Source: Phycisphaeraceae bacterium
GTDB lineage: Bacteria > Planctomycetota > Phycisphaerae > Phycisphaerales > Phycisphaeraceae
Length of the DNA: 64,000 nt
Direction: 5' to 3'
Assembly (NCBI GenBank): GCA_028277745.1
Contig: JANQFR010000096.1
Span: 1 to 64,000 of the forward strand
Below are positions 1-8,830 of this stretch, piece by piece. The position numbers and the translations under genes are program-made. Positions within the stretch are counted from its first letter, which is position 1. Every line of letters starts with the position of its first letter. The notes below the pieces were generated by a model. It did not search any database, was not told where the DNA came from, and saw nothing but the letters and a program-made list of their open reading frames with translations.

Positions 1-839
1 CCGTCACGATGGAACGCCCCTCAAACGAACAGATCGTTAAGGATTGGCCTTGGCACGACAGGGAAGCCGCGATCTGGAAAGAGATCAAGCCCTACTCGCC
101 CGAAGAACTGGAATCACTCATGGAGGACGGTCGAGCGAAGTATCAGCCCGTCGATTTCGACCGTCGACAGTTCTCACGCAACTACGTGCCGGTCATGTCC
201 GACCGCGACCGAGTCGCCACGGCACGCGGCAAGCCGCCGTGGATTCGTACGCCCCTAACCCACGGGCGGCAGGAGTTTGCGGTTTTCGCGCCGCGAGGCA
301 CGTCCGGATTCGTCTTCGAGTACATCGGGCGGGATGGCGGCGAAGACTACGCTGGAACGCAGGTCCTCCTCTATGACGATCAAGGCGAGTTGGTCAGCAG
401 GCAAGTGATCCCGAGCGATGGCGAGACGCAGCGGGTGGTCGTAAACGTACCTTCACCCGGCCGGTATCAACTCGTCATTCACGCCCAGATCTACTACACG
501 CTGCAATTTCCAAGGACGCTACCGATTGCTCAGACCTCGTTGGTTAACTACAGCAGCACATCGCCCCCGGTGTACTTCTATGTTCCTCGCGGCCAGCGTT
601 ACATCGCCTTGCACGAACGCAGCTTTGTCGAGCCGATCGTGCTCGACCCCAACGGTCAAGCAGTGCCGCTTAACGGCCAGCGCGGTTTCATCCGAGTGAA
701 GGTTCCCGAGGGGATGGACGGTCGAACCTGGTCGATCCGAAACCTGAACAGCCCGTACCCGATGCGTATGATCAATCTGCCGCATCTGTTGGCATTCACA
801 CCTCAAGGCGTGCTCGCCCCGATGGAAATGCTGGATTAG
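1..839 (+). CDS. DUF4838-type protein, C-terminal part only (cut by window edge)
   Basis: The reading frame is open to the left edge, and the first ATG (position 9) lies inside a stretch that aligns with the middle of a full-length paralogue at 5865-8402, so this is the end of a longer gene. The shared part is a C-terminal beta-rich module. It carries a YKPRDF/YQPVDF-like patch, a WYFYVPKGQR-like patch (here VYFYVPRGQRYIALHE) and a final LRMLN/MRMIN-LP-L motif. In the paralogue this module follows a DUF4838 domain, a family found in secreted planctomycete and Bacteroidetes proteins and thought to act on carbohydrates. The function of this tail is unknown; sugar binding is an inference. It converges on the isomerase gene that ends 56 bp downstream. 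Confidence 0.8.
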   Translation, partial: VTMERPSNEQIVKDWPWHDREAAIWKEIKPYSPEELESLMEDGRAKYQPVDFDRRQFSRNYVPVMSDRDRVATARGKPPWIRTPLTHGRQEFAVFAPRGTSGFVFEYIGRDGGEDYAGTQVLLYDDQGELVSRQVIPSDGETQRVVVNVPSPGRYQLVIHAQIYYTLQFPRTLPIAQTSLVNYSSTSPPVYFYVPRGQRYIALHERSFVEPIVLDPNGQAVPLNGQRGFIRVKVPEGMDGRTWSIRNLNSPYPMRMINLPHLLAFTPQGVLAPMEMLD

Positions 840-895
840 CGCCAGCTCTTTTTCCAGGGAACTCTCTGTTGCTCGCTCAGACTGTGGAATTCGCT

Positions 896-2326
896 TCAGC
901 AGACCCGGACTACACGCAGCCCCAGAACCTGAGCCAGCTTGTCGATTTTGTGCGCAATGTGGCCAACGCCCACCGCACAGTGATGAGCGGGGCCTTGAAG
1001 ATTCCACTCGTTGACGAAGCGGCGAGCACCGATAGAGAAACGGTAGCGGCTGTTGGTGTTTCCGATTTCGAGAATCGGGCCCGGCACCGACTCGCCCTCG
1101 GCGACGAGCATCGCCACGCCGCCCTCGGCCTCTTCCACGACGCTCAGCAGCGTTACCGGGCCGTGCTTGACCGACATCTCAACTGAAACGCCTAGACCCA
1201 CCTTGCCGTGATAAACCTCGAGGGGTCGGACCCGCGTCTTGCCTTCGGCGATGGCGATGTGCCCCGGCCCGTCATGCCCCATCAGCACCACGTCGTCCCG
1301 GAAATCCATCGCGTAGTACTCGGTGAACGAGCCCCCCGCGCCGAAGCAATCCATGATCTTCATGGCCTGCACATTCTTCACCTCGTACTCGCCCGCAACC
1401 GGTACGCCCCGTGCCGTCAGCAGTGAGTTGCCGAGGATAACGGAACTCATGGTATCGACGTTAGCCGGGTTACCCGTACCCTCGTAGTAATAAGCCATCG
1501 AACCCAGACGGTGTCGTTCGACGAGCTGATCGAGTGCCGCGGAAGTCGCCGCGGCGCGTCGAAGCTCTTTCGGATCGACATCGTCTCGGATGTCGAAAGC
1601 GTCATTGAACGCCGCAACCCGTTCTTCGACGGCAGCATCTTCGAGTTTGGTGCGGATCGCGGACAGTTCATCGACTTCGATGATCTCGAAGTGTCCGCCG
1701 AAGGCGGCGGACTGGCGGGTCAAGTCGGTGTAGATGTCGAGCATGCCACAGTAGTAATGGCCCAGCAAGCCGCAGCGATTGTGCTCCATGGCATGGGCCA
1801 CACGAGCAGACTCCAGCCAGTCGTCCACTTCGTCCCAGCACTCAGGGTCGTCCTCAAGCGTACCGGTGACCTGATGGAACTCGATCCCGGACCGCTTGAA
1901 GACATTGGCGAACTCCGGGACGGGGCAAGAGGCGCAATGGGCCAACCATTCACCGGTCATCCGAGTTCGTCCGGGCAAGCTGTTGAATTGCGCGTAGTCG
2001 ATCGCCTCGACCGGCGCTAGGTTGAGCACCACCACCGGCGCTCCCAAACGCCGGACCACCGGCAACACCGTGCTCGACAGCGCATAGGTCGTCACATAGA
2101 GAAACACCATCCGGACGTCCTCACGCCGGAAACGGTGGGCGGCGTCGAAGGCTTTGTCGGGTGTGTCGACCAGGCCCGCGTTGACGACTTCGACGTTGGG
2201 CCGTCGAAGCTTGTCCTCAACGCGATCCAAGTAGCCTTGCAACCTCGATTCGAGGCCTTCAAACTGATCCCAATAGGTATCCAAGCCTACCCCGAAGAGA
2301 CCGACACGGAACGGATAGCTGTTCAT
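896..2326 (-). CDS. L-fucose/L-arabinose isomerase family protein
   Basis: This 476-residue cytoplasmic protein has the fold signature of the fucose/arabinose isomerase family. It opens with a Rossmann-like segment (VGLFGVGLDTYWDQFEGLE) typical of AraA/FucI-like enzymes. It later has the conserved patches GLLGHYYCGMLD, AYYYEGTGNP and EYEVKNVQAMKIMD, and a C-terminal NEWNLQGPAHHCAVGVGH segment resembling the metal/substrate region of arabinose isomerase. Known members interconvert aldoses and ketoses; the real substrate cannot be read from sequence. The start at 2326 is chosen because a GAGG-type ribosome site precedes it and the fold begins at once. It is the last gene of a minus-strand set with an SDR and an aldo/keto reductase, about 104 bp after the SDR. 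Confidence 0.8.
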   Translation of the reverse strand: MNSYPFRVGLFGVGLDTYWDQFEGLESRLQGYLDRVEDKLRRPNVEVVNAGLVDTPDKAFDAAHRFRREDVRMVFLYVTTYALSSTVLPVVRRLGAPVVVLNLAPVEAIDYAQFNSLPGRTRMTGEWLAHCASCPVPEFANVFKRSGIEFHQVTGTLEDDPECWDEVDDWLESARVAHAMEHNRCGLLGHYYCGMLDIYTDLTRQSAAFGGHFEIIEVDELSAIRTKLEDAAVEERVAAFNDAFDIRDDVDPKELRRAAATSAALDQLVERHRLGSMAYYYEGTGNPANVDTMSSVILGNSLLTARGVPVAGEYEVKNVQAMKIMDCFGAGGSFTEYYAMDFRDDVVLMGHDGPGHIAIAEGKTRVRPLEVYHGKVGLGVSVEMSVKHGPVTLLSVVEEAEGGVAMLVAEGESVPGPILEIGNTNSRYRFSIGARRFVNEWNLQGPAHHCAVGVGHIAHKIDKLAQVLGLRVVRVC

Positions 2327-2430
2327 TAAGAATCCTCGTTTGTGAAACAATGCAACTGTGCAGATAGGCCATCCCGGCGGCTGCGAGCCGCCCACGATCC
2401 GCCGGACAAGTGATCTCTGGCCAACGCGGC

Positions 2431-3198
2431 TTAACGGAGGTACCGCCCACCATTGATATCCAGCAACGCGCCGTTAACGAAAGAGGCGGCATCCGACGCG
2501 AGAAAGACGGCCGCTGAAGCGACCTCGTCGGCGGTGCCGTTTCGCCCCAGAGGTGTCTGGCTAGCGTAGTCCGCCATCTTCTCGGGTGTGCTGAAGACGG
2601 CGTGGTGTTGCGTATCGATAACGCCGGGCATGATGGCGTTGACACGGACGTCAGGCGCCAGTTCGCGTGCCAGTGTCCGCGTCATCACTTGCAGCCCGCC
2701 CTTAGCGATCGCGTACGCTCCGGCGCCGCCAGAGCCGCCGGTGAATACCGAAAGCGAGAGATTGTTTACGATGGCTCCTTTACCCGACTCACGCAGATGC
2801 GGAATGGCGCGTTGCGTCACCGCGAACGCGCTGATCAGATTCACTTGCAGTGTGGCCTGAAATAAATCGACCGAGCACTCCTCCAGTTTCGCCCGCTCGA
2901 CCGGCGATCCCGCGTTGTTGACCAATACGTCCAGGCCGCCGGCTTGCGCGACAAATCGATCGACCATCGCAACCGCGGTGTCGTTGTTCGAAAGATCGGC
3001 TTGGAGCACGACACCGTCACCACCCTGACCGCGAATCGCGTGCAGCACCGCATTGGCCTCATCGACACTCCGGTTGCAGTGGACGCCAACGTAGGCGCCC
3101 CGTGCCGAGAGCAGTTCGACGATCGATCGACCGATTCCCACGCCCGATCCTGTGATCAGCGCACGCTTGCCTGCAAAGTCTTGGTCCAATGGTTTCAT
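2431..3198 (-). CDS. SDR-family NAD(P)-dependent oxidoreductase
   Basis: This is a classical short-chain dehydrogenase of 255 residues, the usual length. Visible motifs are the nucleotide-binding TGSGVGIG (residues 16-23), the NNAG motif at 94-97, a catalytic serine near 148-150, and Tyr162-x3-Lys166 (YAIAK). The C-terminal FVNGALLDINGGRYLR matches the usual SDR ending. It probably oxidises or reduces a sugar or sugar-derived hydroxyl group. The start at 3198 (MKPLDQDF) is preferred because longer in-frame extensions add residues not typical of the family. It lies 37 bp after the aldo/keto reductase and upstream of the isomerase on the same strand, so the three probably form one catabolic unit. 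The substrate is unknown. Confidence 0.85.
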   Translation of the reverse strand: MKPLDQDFAGKRALITGSGVGIGRSIVELLSARGAYVGVHCNRSVDEANAVLHAIRGQGGDGVVLQADLSNNDTAVAMVDRFVAQAGGLDVLVNNAGSPVERAKLEECSVDLFQATLQVNLISAFAVTQRAIPHLRESGKGAIVNNLSLSVFTGGSGGAGAYAIAKGGLQVMTRTLARELAPDVRVNAIMPGVIDTQHHAVFSTPEKMADYASQTPLGRNGTADEVASAAVFLASDAASFVNGALLDINGGRYLR

Positions 3199-3235
3199 CC
3201 AATCCAGTATCTGAAAGTGCTCACGGGACTGCCCA

Positions 3236-4276
3236 CTAATAGACGCCCCGAATATGCTCTGCCACCTCGTTTTCGTAAAAGGCACGGAGCTGATCCTTGA
3301 CCGTTTCAGGCAGAGGCGCCAAGCCGGCCGCCTGGCAGTTCGATTCGACCTGGGTGATCTTCGTGGCTCCAGGGATCACCGCCGATACCGCGTCGTGGTC
3401 GAGGATCCATCGCAAAGCCAGCTGAACCAGCGGGTGCTGGCTCCCGAGAATGCTGGCGATGCCGGCGGCGAGTTCGACACCTTTCTCGAAAGGAAGCCCC
3501 GCGAACGTTTCACCCACGTTGAAGTATTGCCCGTCAGCGTTGAACGCGCGATGATCTTTCGGGTCGAACCTGTGACCCTTGGTGAATTTGCCCGTCAGCA
3601 ATCCACTCGCCAAGGGCACTCTGGCCAAGATGCCAACACCCTTCTTCGCGGCGACGGGCAAGAGCTCGAAGGCGACCTTCTGCCGGAATATATTAAAAAT
3701 CACTTGCAGCGTGCTGCATCCAGGGTGCTCCAGGCAGATCAGTCCTTCCTCGACGGACTCGACGCTGACCCCCCAGTTGGCGATCAACCCTTCGCGTTTG
3801 ATTGCTTCAAGGTGTTCAAAGACTTCTCCGTCTCGCATGACTTTGGTCGGAATGCAGTGCCACTGTGTTAGAAACAAGCGGTCCGATCCCAGTCTCTGAA
3901 GCGAATCCTGTGTCTGCCGACGCACGGCATCCAGAGTGAAATTACCGGGCCAGCCGCGAACTCCGTCCTGTCGTCGGCCAAGCTTGGTGGCGACATGCAC
4001 CGACGCTTGGTTTTCCTTGAGAAAACGACCAATCAAACGCTCGCTCCGCCCCGCGCCATAGACATCTGCGGTGTCGAACAGGTTGACGCCTAACTCGACG
4101 GCACGCCTCATCATCGCCATCGCGTCATTCTCGTCGACATCGCCCCATTCGCTGCCACCCAACTGCCAAGTCCCAAGCCCGACAACACCGACGGTAGCTC
4201 CCGTTGCACCCAAACGCCGTGTCGGCATGGCTGAAGGCATGGACGCTGGAGCTGCGATATTGCTTTGACGATGCAC
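3236..4276 (-). CDS. aldo/keto reductase
   Basis: This is a 346-residue AKR-superfamily TIM-barrel oxidoreductase using NADPH. The catalytic tetrad is visible as Asp68 and Tyr73 (NLFDTADVYGAG), Lys98 (VATKLG) and His140 (LTQWH). The C-terminal cofactor region AVIPGATKITQVESNCQA is also typical. Known relatives act on sugar aldehydes and ketones. The start is uncertain. A GTG at 4276 has a good GAGG site five bases upstream; ATGs at 4240 and 4228 would begin nearer the conserved fold (MPTRRLGATG) but lack such a site. It is the first gene of the minus-strand set with the SDR and the isomerase-like gene, and the AT-rich region upstream carries repeats that may be regulatory. Confidence 0.85.
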   Translation of the reverse strand: MHRQSNIAAPASMPSAMPTRRLGATGATVGVVGLGTWQLGGSEWGDVDENDAMAMMRRAVELGVNLFDTADVYGAGRSERLIGRFLKENQASVHVATKLGRRQDGVRGWPGNFTLDAVRRQTQDSLQRLGSDRLFLTQWHCIPTKVMRDGEVFEHLEAIKREGLIANWGVSVESVEEGLICLEHPGCSTLQVIFNIFRQKVAFELLPVAAKKGVGILARVPLASGLLTGKFTKGHRFDPKDHRAFNADGQYFNVGETFAGLPFEKGVELAAGIASILGSQHPLVQLALRWILDHDAVSAVIPGATKITQVESNCQAAGLAPLPETVKDQLRAFYENEVAEHIRGVY

Positions 4277-4297
4277 TCAGGCCTCAGTTCAAAAGGT

Positions 4298-4354
4298 AAA
4301 AGATGATGCTTTCTGACTTAGAAAACACCATCTTTTGAGTGATTTTAGAAAACA
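4298..4354. promoter_or_regulatory. possible operator region upstream of the AKR-SDR-isomerase set
   Basis: The AT-rich gap between the PEP-CTERM gene and the aldo/keto reductase holds an inverted repeat, AAAAGATG (4298-4305) and CATCTTTT (4329-4336), with a 23-base spacer. It also holds a direct repeat TTAGAAAACA at 4318-4327 and 4345-4354. The position just upstream of the first gene of the operon suits a regulator site or promoter. No regulator gene sits next to it in this window. The role is an inference. Confidence 0.3.
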
Positions 4355-4419
4355 TTGACGAATGCAGAGTGAGTGGTCCGGCCCAGCGAATCAATCGCGG
4401 GGGTTAGACGATCAACATC

Positions 4420-5724
4420 TTAAGTGTTTTCTTGGCGACGGTCACTCGCATTCTTCAGCCGATACAGGAGGCACAGGGCCCCAAGCGTGACGAACGACAA
4501 CGATCCGGGCTCCGGAACAACGACGCCTTCAAGCTCGAAGAAGAGTTCGCCCGCGGGCCACGAAAGGTCGGGAGAGAAGGTTCCCCACTGGTCGGTCGAC
4601 CTGACGGGATAATCCAAGGCAGTCGAGTCAACGTTACCACCGGTGGTCGCGGGCCCCCAAATGGTATTGGGAAAGATTATCTCGCCGCCGAAAACACCGT
4701 TTTGGCCGGCGAGAGAGAAGGTGTCGGATGCGTTTGTCGAATCGACTCTCAATGCAAGCAGATAGGACACCCCTTCGTCGAGCGTCACCGTGGTGTCAAA
4801 GGATGCGGTAACGACGCCTGAAACGCTGTCTGTAAAGTTGGCGGTCCCGAGCACCGTGCCGTCGAGGTGTCGAATTTCGGCGATCAGGTCTTCGTTGCTG
4901 TTGTCGGCATTGACATTCAGCGTGACTTCGGTGATCTCGACGGACGAGCCCTCGGGAATCTCGTTGCCGTTGATCGTGAAGACCTGTCCGCTGGTCGTCC
5001 CGTCGCCACGCGCGGTGAACATGTTAGGGCGCTGTTGATAATAAGGATTGCCCGGCCCACCGATGACCGCACCATCATTCTCAAAAATGAACGACGGGTC
5101 GTTACCTTCGATCGTAGCCCCGGACCAATCGGCGACGTTCGACGTGGTGATGGTGGAGAACTGACTGTCCGCCGCTTTGTCGAAGGGACGGTACGCGGTA
5201 TCCATGTTGCTTCGCGCCACTTGGATCCCGCCGGTTTCTCCGGGATCAAAGCTGTCGATTGAGGTCACAACGTGGTAAACGTTTTCCGACACGAGCGACA
5301 CATCGCCGTCCAGGTCTGCCTTCGCAGCACCGAAACCCGCGCCTATGGCCGGAGAAACCGTGCCGCTCGCAAGGGCCGGGCCGGTTGGCAGACCGTTTCC
5401 GTCGTCGGCGAAGACACTCACCCGCACGACGTTGCCAGCGGCTCCCACAGCACGATAGGTCTGCCAGATCGCATCGATGGTGATGTCTTCAAAAGCAGTG
5501 AACCGAGAGGAAACGGCTTGGTCGGTATCTGTGAGTTGCAAACTCGCGTTTTGGGTGTCCCAGTTGAATGGGTGGCCGAAGGTTCCGGTGTCACCGACGT
5601 CGAAAAGGGGCGTGGCGCGGGCAGAAGGGTTCAAACCAAGCACGGCGGTCAAGGCCAGAAATCCGATCGCCATGGCGCCGAGACAAGAAACGTCTCGATC
5701 ACCTGTGTAACGTGACAACACCAT
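4420..5724 (-). CDS. PEP-CTERM sorting domain protein
   Basis: This 434-residue exported protein has an N-terminal signal sequence (hydrophobic FLALTAVLGL, then PSARA-TP) and a C-terminal PEP-CTERM tail. The tail comprises VPEPGS, a hydrophobic stretch, and a basic end with RLK and RR. Such tails are recognised by an exosortase that anchors or releases the protein at the cell surface; no exosortase gene is present here. The body is beta-rich with two jelly-roll-like halves (around residues 35-190 and 220-400) of the choice-of-anchor type. The start at 5724 is strongly supported by AGGAGGT seven bases upstream. It is divergent from the DUF4838 gene at 5865, with a 140-bp shared promoter region. 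The ligand is unknown. Confidence 0.85.
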   Translation of the reverse strand: MVLSRYTGDRDVSCLGAMAIGFLALTAVLGLNPSARATPLFDVGDTGTFGHPFNWDTQNASLQLTDTDQAVSSRFTAFEDITIDAIWQTYRAVGAAGNVVRVSVFADDGNGLPTGPALASGTVSPAIGAGFGAAKADLDGDVSLVSENVYHVVTSIDSFDPGETGGIQVARSNMDTAYRPFDKAADSQFSTITTSNVADWSGATIEGNDPSFIFENDGAVIGGPGNPYYQQRPNMFTARGDGTTSGQVFTINGNEIPEGSSVEITEVTLNVNADNSNEDLIAEIRHLDGTVLGTANFTDSVSGVVTASFDTTVTLDEGVSYLLALRVDSTNASDTFSLAGQNGVFGGEIIFPNTIWGPATTGGNVDSTALDYPVRSTDQWGTFSPDLSWPAGELFFELEGVVVPEPGSLSFVTLGALCLLYRLKNASDRRQENT

Positions 5725-5864
5725 TTTGATGACCTCCTGCAATATAGAAAGTGAGCATGGCCGATGAAGCAAATCAGGCCATATAAAAGAATACAGGCAG
5801 TTATTCCAGGGGCAATGCAGATTTCATCCATATGGTGACGTATGCGCCCAGGCGGCTCGTTTAG

Positions 5865-8402
5865 ATGAATACTCGTTCGCAAATCAAATACGATGCAGAC
5901 ATGACATCTATCACTCGTGTTCATGCCCGGGCCGCATCGCGGTTATTCGGGTTGTCGGTGCTGGCGCCGATGCTGCTCGTTGGCGCCGCACGGGCCGATG
6001 GCACGCTCCGCATCGCCGCCCCCACGCCAGAAACGCCGGTGTTGGAGGCGGCTCTCGACGACCTGGAACGCGTGCTGGGCATCATGACGGCCAGGCCGAC
6101 CGAACGCGCCGATGCCGACGCGGCGATACGGCTGCGGCTGGTTGCGGACGACTCGGCCGGGCCGCTGGGGGAACGCAGCCGCGAGGCGTATCACCTCGGC
6201 GGAGAGCCCGATGGCCCGGTCACCATCACGGCCCGCACCGAGTCGGCGCTCTCGCACGGGGTTTACGGCTATCTCCGTGAACTCGGCGTGGAGTGGCTTA
6301 TGCCCGGAGCCAACTGGGAAGTGATCCCCGCACGGGAGCGGGTCGACCTGGCGATCGACACGGTGTACGAGCCGGGGATCCTCACGCGGCGTTTCTTCTG
6401 CAACGGAGGCTTCGGCGGTCGGCTCGGCCTCGACCGCGACATGACCGCGCAGGCGGACTGGCGCGCGTGGATGCGGCGGCAGGGCTACGGCGGCCCTGAG
6501 CACATCGGCGGCCACGCCGGCGAGGTGTTCAACCAACGCCACCGCCAGATCCTGGAAGCCAACCCCGAGATGCTCGCACTAGTTGATGGGCAGCGCGTAG
6601 CCTTCGGGCCTCACGCCAAACACTGCGTGACCAACGAGGCATTGATGAGGCTCTACGTCGAGGACCGAATCAACGAACTCGCCCGCCGGATCGCTCGCGA
6701 CCCCGACGATCCCAACAACTTCGCGATCTCGGCGGAGCCCGCCGACGGACCGGGGCATTGCGAGTGCGGTCCTTGCACCGAGATCGGCGACACGAGCGAG
6801 CGGGTGTTCCATGTCGTCAACCAGGTGGCCGGGGCGGTGGCGGAGCGGTTCCCCGATCGCTACGCCTCTGTGTTTGCGTACAACCTGCATGCGAAGATCC
6901 CGGAGGCGGATCTGCACCCCAACGTGTTCGTGATGGTTGCTCCGTATGCGTTCCAGCTGACCGGGCTGCGTCCCGAGTCGTTGCTGGAAGCGTGGGCCGA
7001 CAAGACTGAATCGATCAGTGTGTACGGCTACTGGGCGAACACCGACTGGTCGTTCGACCTACCGAGCTTCAGCGCGTTCGATCGGGTCGAGCCGCAGGTG
7101 CGGCACTGGCTCGACCTCGGGGTGCGCAGCGTGCTGATGGAATCCACCGCCAGCGGCGGGGCGATGGGGTTCAACCTCTGGGCGGCGTCGCGGATGATGT
7201 GGGGCGACGACCGGCCGATCGACGAGTTGCTCGATGCGTATTGCGCCCTGGCGTTCGGTGACGCGTCCGGGCCGATGCGGCGGATGATGGGCCGGTGGGC
7301 GGAGGGCTTCTTGCTGGCCGACCACGAACTGGGGCTGGTCTACCGGGACCTGGCCGAGGCCGAAACGCTCACGAGCGACCCGGCGGTGCTGGCCCGGCTT
7401 GACGACTTCAAGCGGTACGCCCACTTCCTGCGGCTGACCTATGAGTATCGAGCCCTGTCGCGTGACGACGAACGGCGACGCGACGCAGCCGGGCGGTTGT
7501 TCGAGCATGTCTGGCGTATTTACGAGTCACGCATGGTGCACAGCTACCGGCTGGTGCACCTGACGATGTACGGCACGGAACGCCAAGCCGTGGATGCGTG
7601 GCTGGAGCGCTGGCCGATCCGCGACGCGGCTGCTCCGATCTGGTCCACCGTCGAGCCCTACGACACCGTGGAACTGAACGCGTTAATGGTTGAAGGCGCC
7701 GCGCTCTACAAGCCGCGCGATTTCGAGGCTCGACGATTCGGTGACAAACTCGTTGCCCTCCGCGGCGAGTCGCGTCGTGTCGCGACGCGATTGGGAATGA
7801 CGTCATTGTTCACCGGGCCGCACGACTTCGCGTTTCGGATCGATCGAGCTGGCGAACCATTGACGCTCACCATCCAGTCGCTCGAAGGACGCGGCGACTA
7901 CCCCGGCGGCGAAGTGCGGGTGGTCGCACCCGACGGAACCGAGGTCGGGCGTACGCGGGTGCCAGACGACAGGGCGTGGCATTCCTTGGCGTTCGGGCCG
8001 GCGAAGCCGGGCGTGTACCGCGTCGAGGTGTTTGACCAAGGCGCTCGCTTCCGATTCAAGCTCGACCCGAACACACCGATGTCGATCGTGTCGCCGGCGA
8101 CATCAACAAACTTACTGCAGGACCGCTGGTATTTCTATGTGCCGAAGGGGCAACGCACGGTGGCGTTGTACGAGCAATCGGACGTGCCGTTGGCGTTCTT
8201 CGACGGCGACGGCGAGCCCATCGATCCCGGCAACCAGCGTGGCCTGATCGTGCTGCCGGTCGCGGACGGGCAGGACGGACGGGTATGGTCGCTGACCAAC
8301 TACGCGAGTTCGCACGGGCTGCGGATGCTGAACGTACCGCAGGTGCTGGGTTGGTCGCCGGCGGGGCTGGTGGTGCCGGCGGAGGTCGCCCCGCAGCATT
8401 GA
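5865..8402 (+). CDS. secreted DUF4838 domain protein, full length
   Basis: This large secreted protein is 845 residues from the ATG at 5865; an internal ATG at 5901 would give a cleaner signal peptide ending ARA-DG. After the signal comes a region like the N-terminal domain of alpha-glucuronidases and GH20 enzymes (about 46-155), ending in GVYGYLRELGVEWLMPG. A DUF4838 region follows (about 190-480) with a GHCECGPC patch, and then a C-terminal beta module shared with the truncated gene at the left window edge. DUF4838 proteins are placed next to carbohydrate-active enzymes and are likely glycoside-hydrolase relatives, but no activity can be assigned from sequence. The neighbours (another DUF4838 protein and a GH106-like enzyme on the same strand) support a role in polysaccharide breakdown. 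Confidence 0.8.
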   Translation: MNTRSQIKYDADMTSITRVHARAASRLFGLSVLAPMLLVGAARADGTLRIAAPTPETPVLEAALDDLERVLGIMTARPTERADADAAIRLRLVADDSAGPLGERSREAYHLGGEPDGPVTITARTESALSHGVYGYLRELGVEWLMPGANWEVIPARERVDLAIDTVYEPGILTRRFFCNGGFGGRLGLDRDMTAQADWRAWMRRQGYGGPEHIGGHAGEVFNQRHRQILEANPEMLALVDGQRVAFGPHAKHCVTNEALMRLYVEDRINELARRIARDPDDPNNFAISAEPADGPGHCECGPCTEIGDTSERVFHVVNQVAGAVAERFPDRYASVFAYNLHAKIPEADLHPNVFVMVAPYAFQLTGLRPESLLEAWADKTESISVYGYWANTDWSFDLPSFSAFDRVEPQVRHWLDLGVRSVLMESTASGGAMGFNLWAASRMMWGDDRPIDELLDAYCALAFGDASGPMRRMMGRWAEGFLLADHELGLVYRDLAEAETLTSDPAVLARLDDFKRYAHFLRLTYEYRALSRDDERRRDAAGRLFEHVWRIYESRMVHSYRLVHLTMYGTERQAVDAWLERWPIRDAAAPIWSTVEPYDTVELNALMVEGAALYKPRDFEARRFGDKLVALRGESRRVATRLGMTSLFTGPHDFAFRIDRAGEPLTLTIQSLEGRGDYPGGEVRVVAPDGTEVGRTRVPDDRAWHSLAFGPAKPGVYRVEVFDQGARFRFKLDPNTPMSIVSPATSTNLLQDRWYFYVPKGQRTVALYEQSDVPLAFFDGDGEPIDPGNQRGLIVLPVADGQDGRVWSLTNYASSHGLRMLNVPQVLGWSPAGLVVPAEVAPQH

Positions 8403-8414
8403 GACGAAACATGA

Positions 8415-8513
8415 AGCAAGCACATCGGTGCTTGCGAAAAGCCCGCCGTCAACTTCATAGCCCTCGTCCAACTCGGCGTGGCCGTCCTGCTGCGAAAGCT
8501 GTTCTCAGGCCAC
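8415..8513 (+). pseudogene. possible C-terminal remnant of an IS5-type transposase
   Basis: Between two DUF4838 genes, a short frame directly after a stop codon reads CEKPAVNFIALVQLGVAVLL and ends LRKLFSGHA-stop. This resembles the last residues of IS5-family transposases, which typically end in (Y/F)EK..NFLALVQL...LR. No start, DDE motif or inverted repeats are visible nearby, so it would be only a scar. An 8-bp perfect hairpin (GCAAGCAC/GTGCTTGC, 8416-8435) overlaps its start and could instead be the terminator of the upstream gene. The identification is by pattern only. Confidence 0.3.
8416..8435 (+). terminator. stem-loop after the DUF4838 gene
   Basis: A perfect 8-bp stem GCAAGCAC/GTGCTTGC with loop ATCG lies 14 bases after the stop codon at 8402. 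It is followed by GAAAA rather than a T-run, so it is only a weak intrinsic-terminator candidate. It may instead be part of the transposase scar overlapping it. Confidence 0.3.
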
Positions 8514-8830
8514 GCCTAGGACGATCCCGGGACGCGGATGCCGAGCACGCATAGCAAAACCTGAGGCGCGTCAATTATCTTGATCCATCAAAGTTTGCCT
8601 TGTCCCAAGCCTCGCTTTATCGCGCAAGCCGATGGATTGGGCCGATTAGACAACATTTGGTTGCGGTTCAGCGCATCGTGATCGGCCGATCTGGGGGCTA
8701 ATGCCATATGCTAACTAAAGCATTGGTCCGGCTAAACGATGGATCATCAGATAATACACTTGCGCGTCGCATCAACGAATGTCTGGCCAGTGCCTCGATG
8801 ACCATTGCCGCACCCTCGCTTGGAGTTTTC
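8514..8830. other. intergenic stretch with no recognised gene
   Basis: This is the rest of the gap between the two DUF4838 genes. The frame of the downstream gene stays open back to an ATG at 8708, but the sequence from 8708 to 8830 encodes nothing resembling a signal peptide. The ATG at 8831, with GGAG six bases upstream, fits much better, so this stretch is read as leader/promoter sequence. Nothing else was recognised. Confidence 0.4.
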
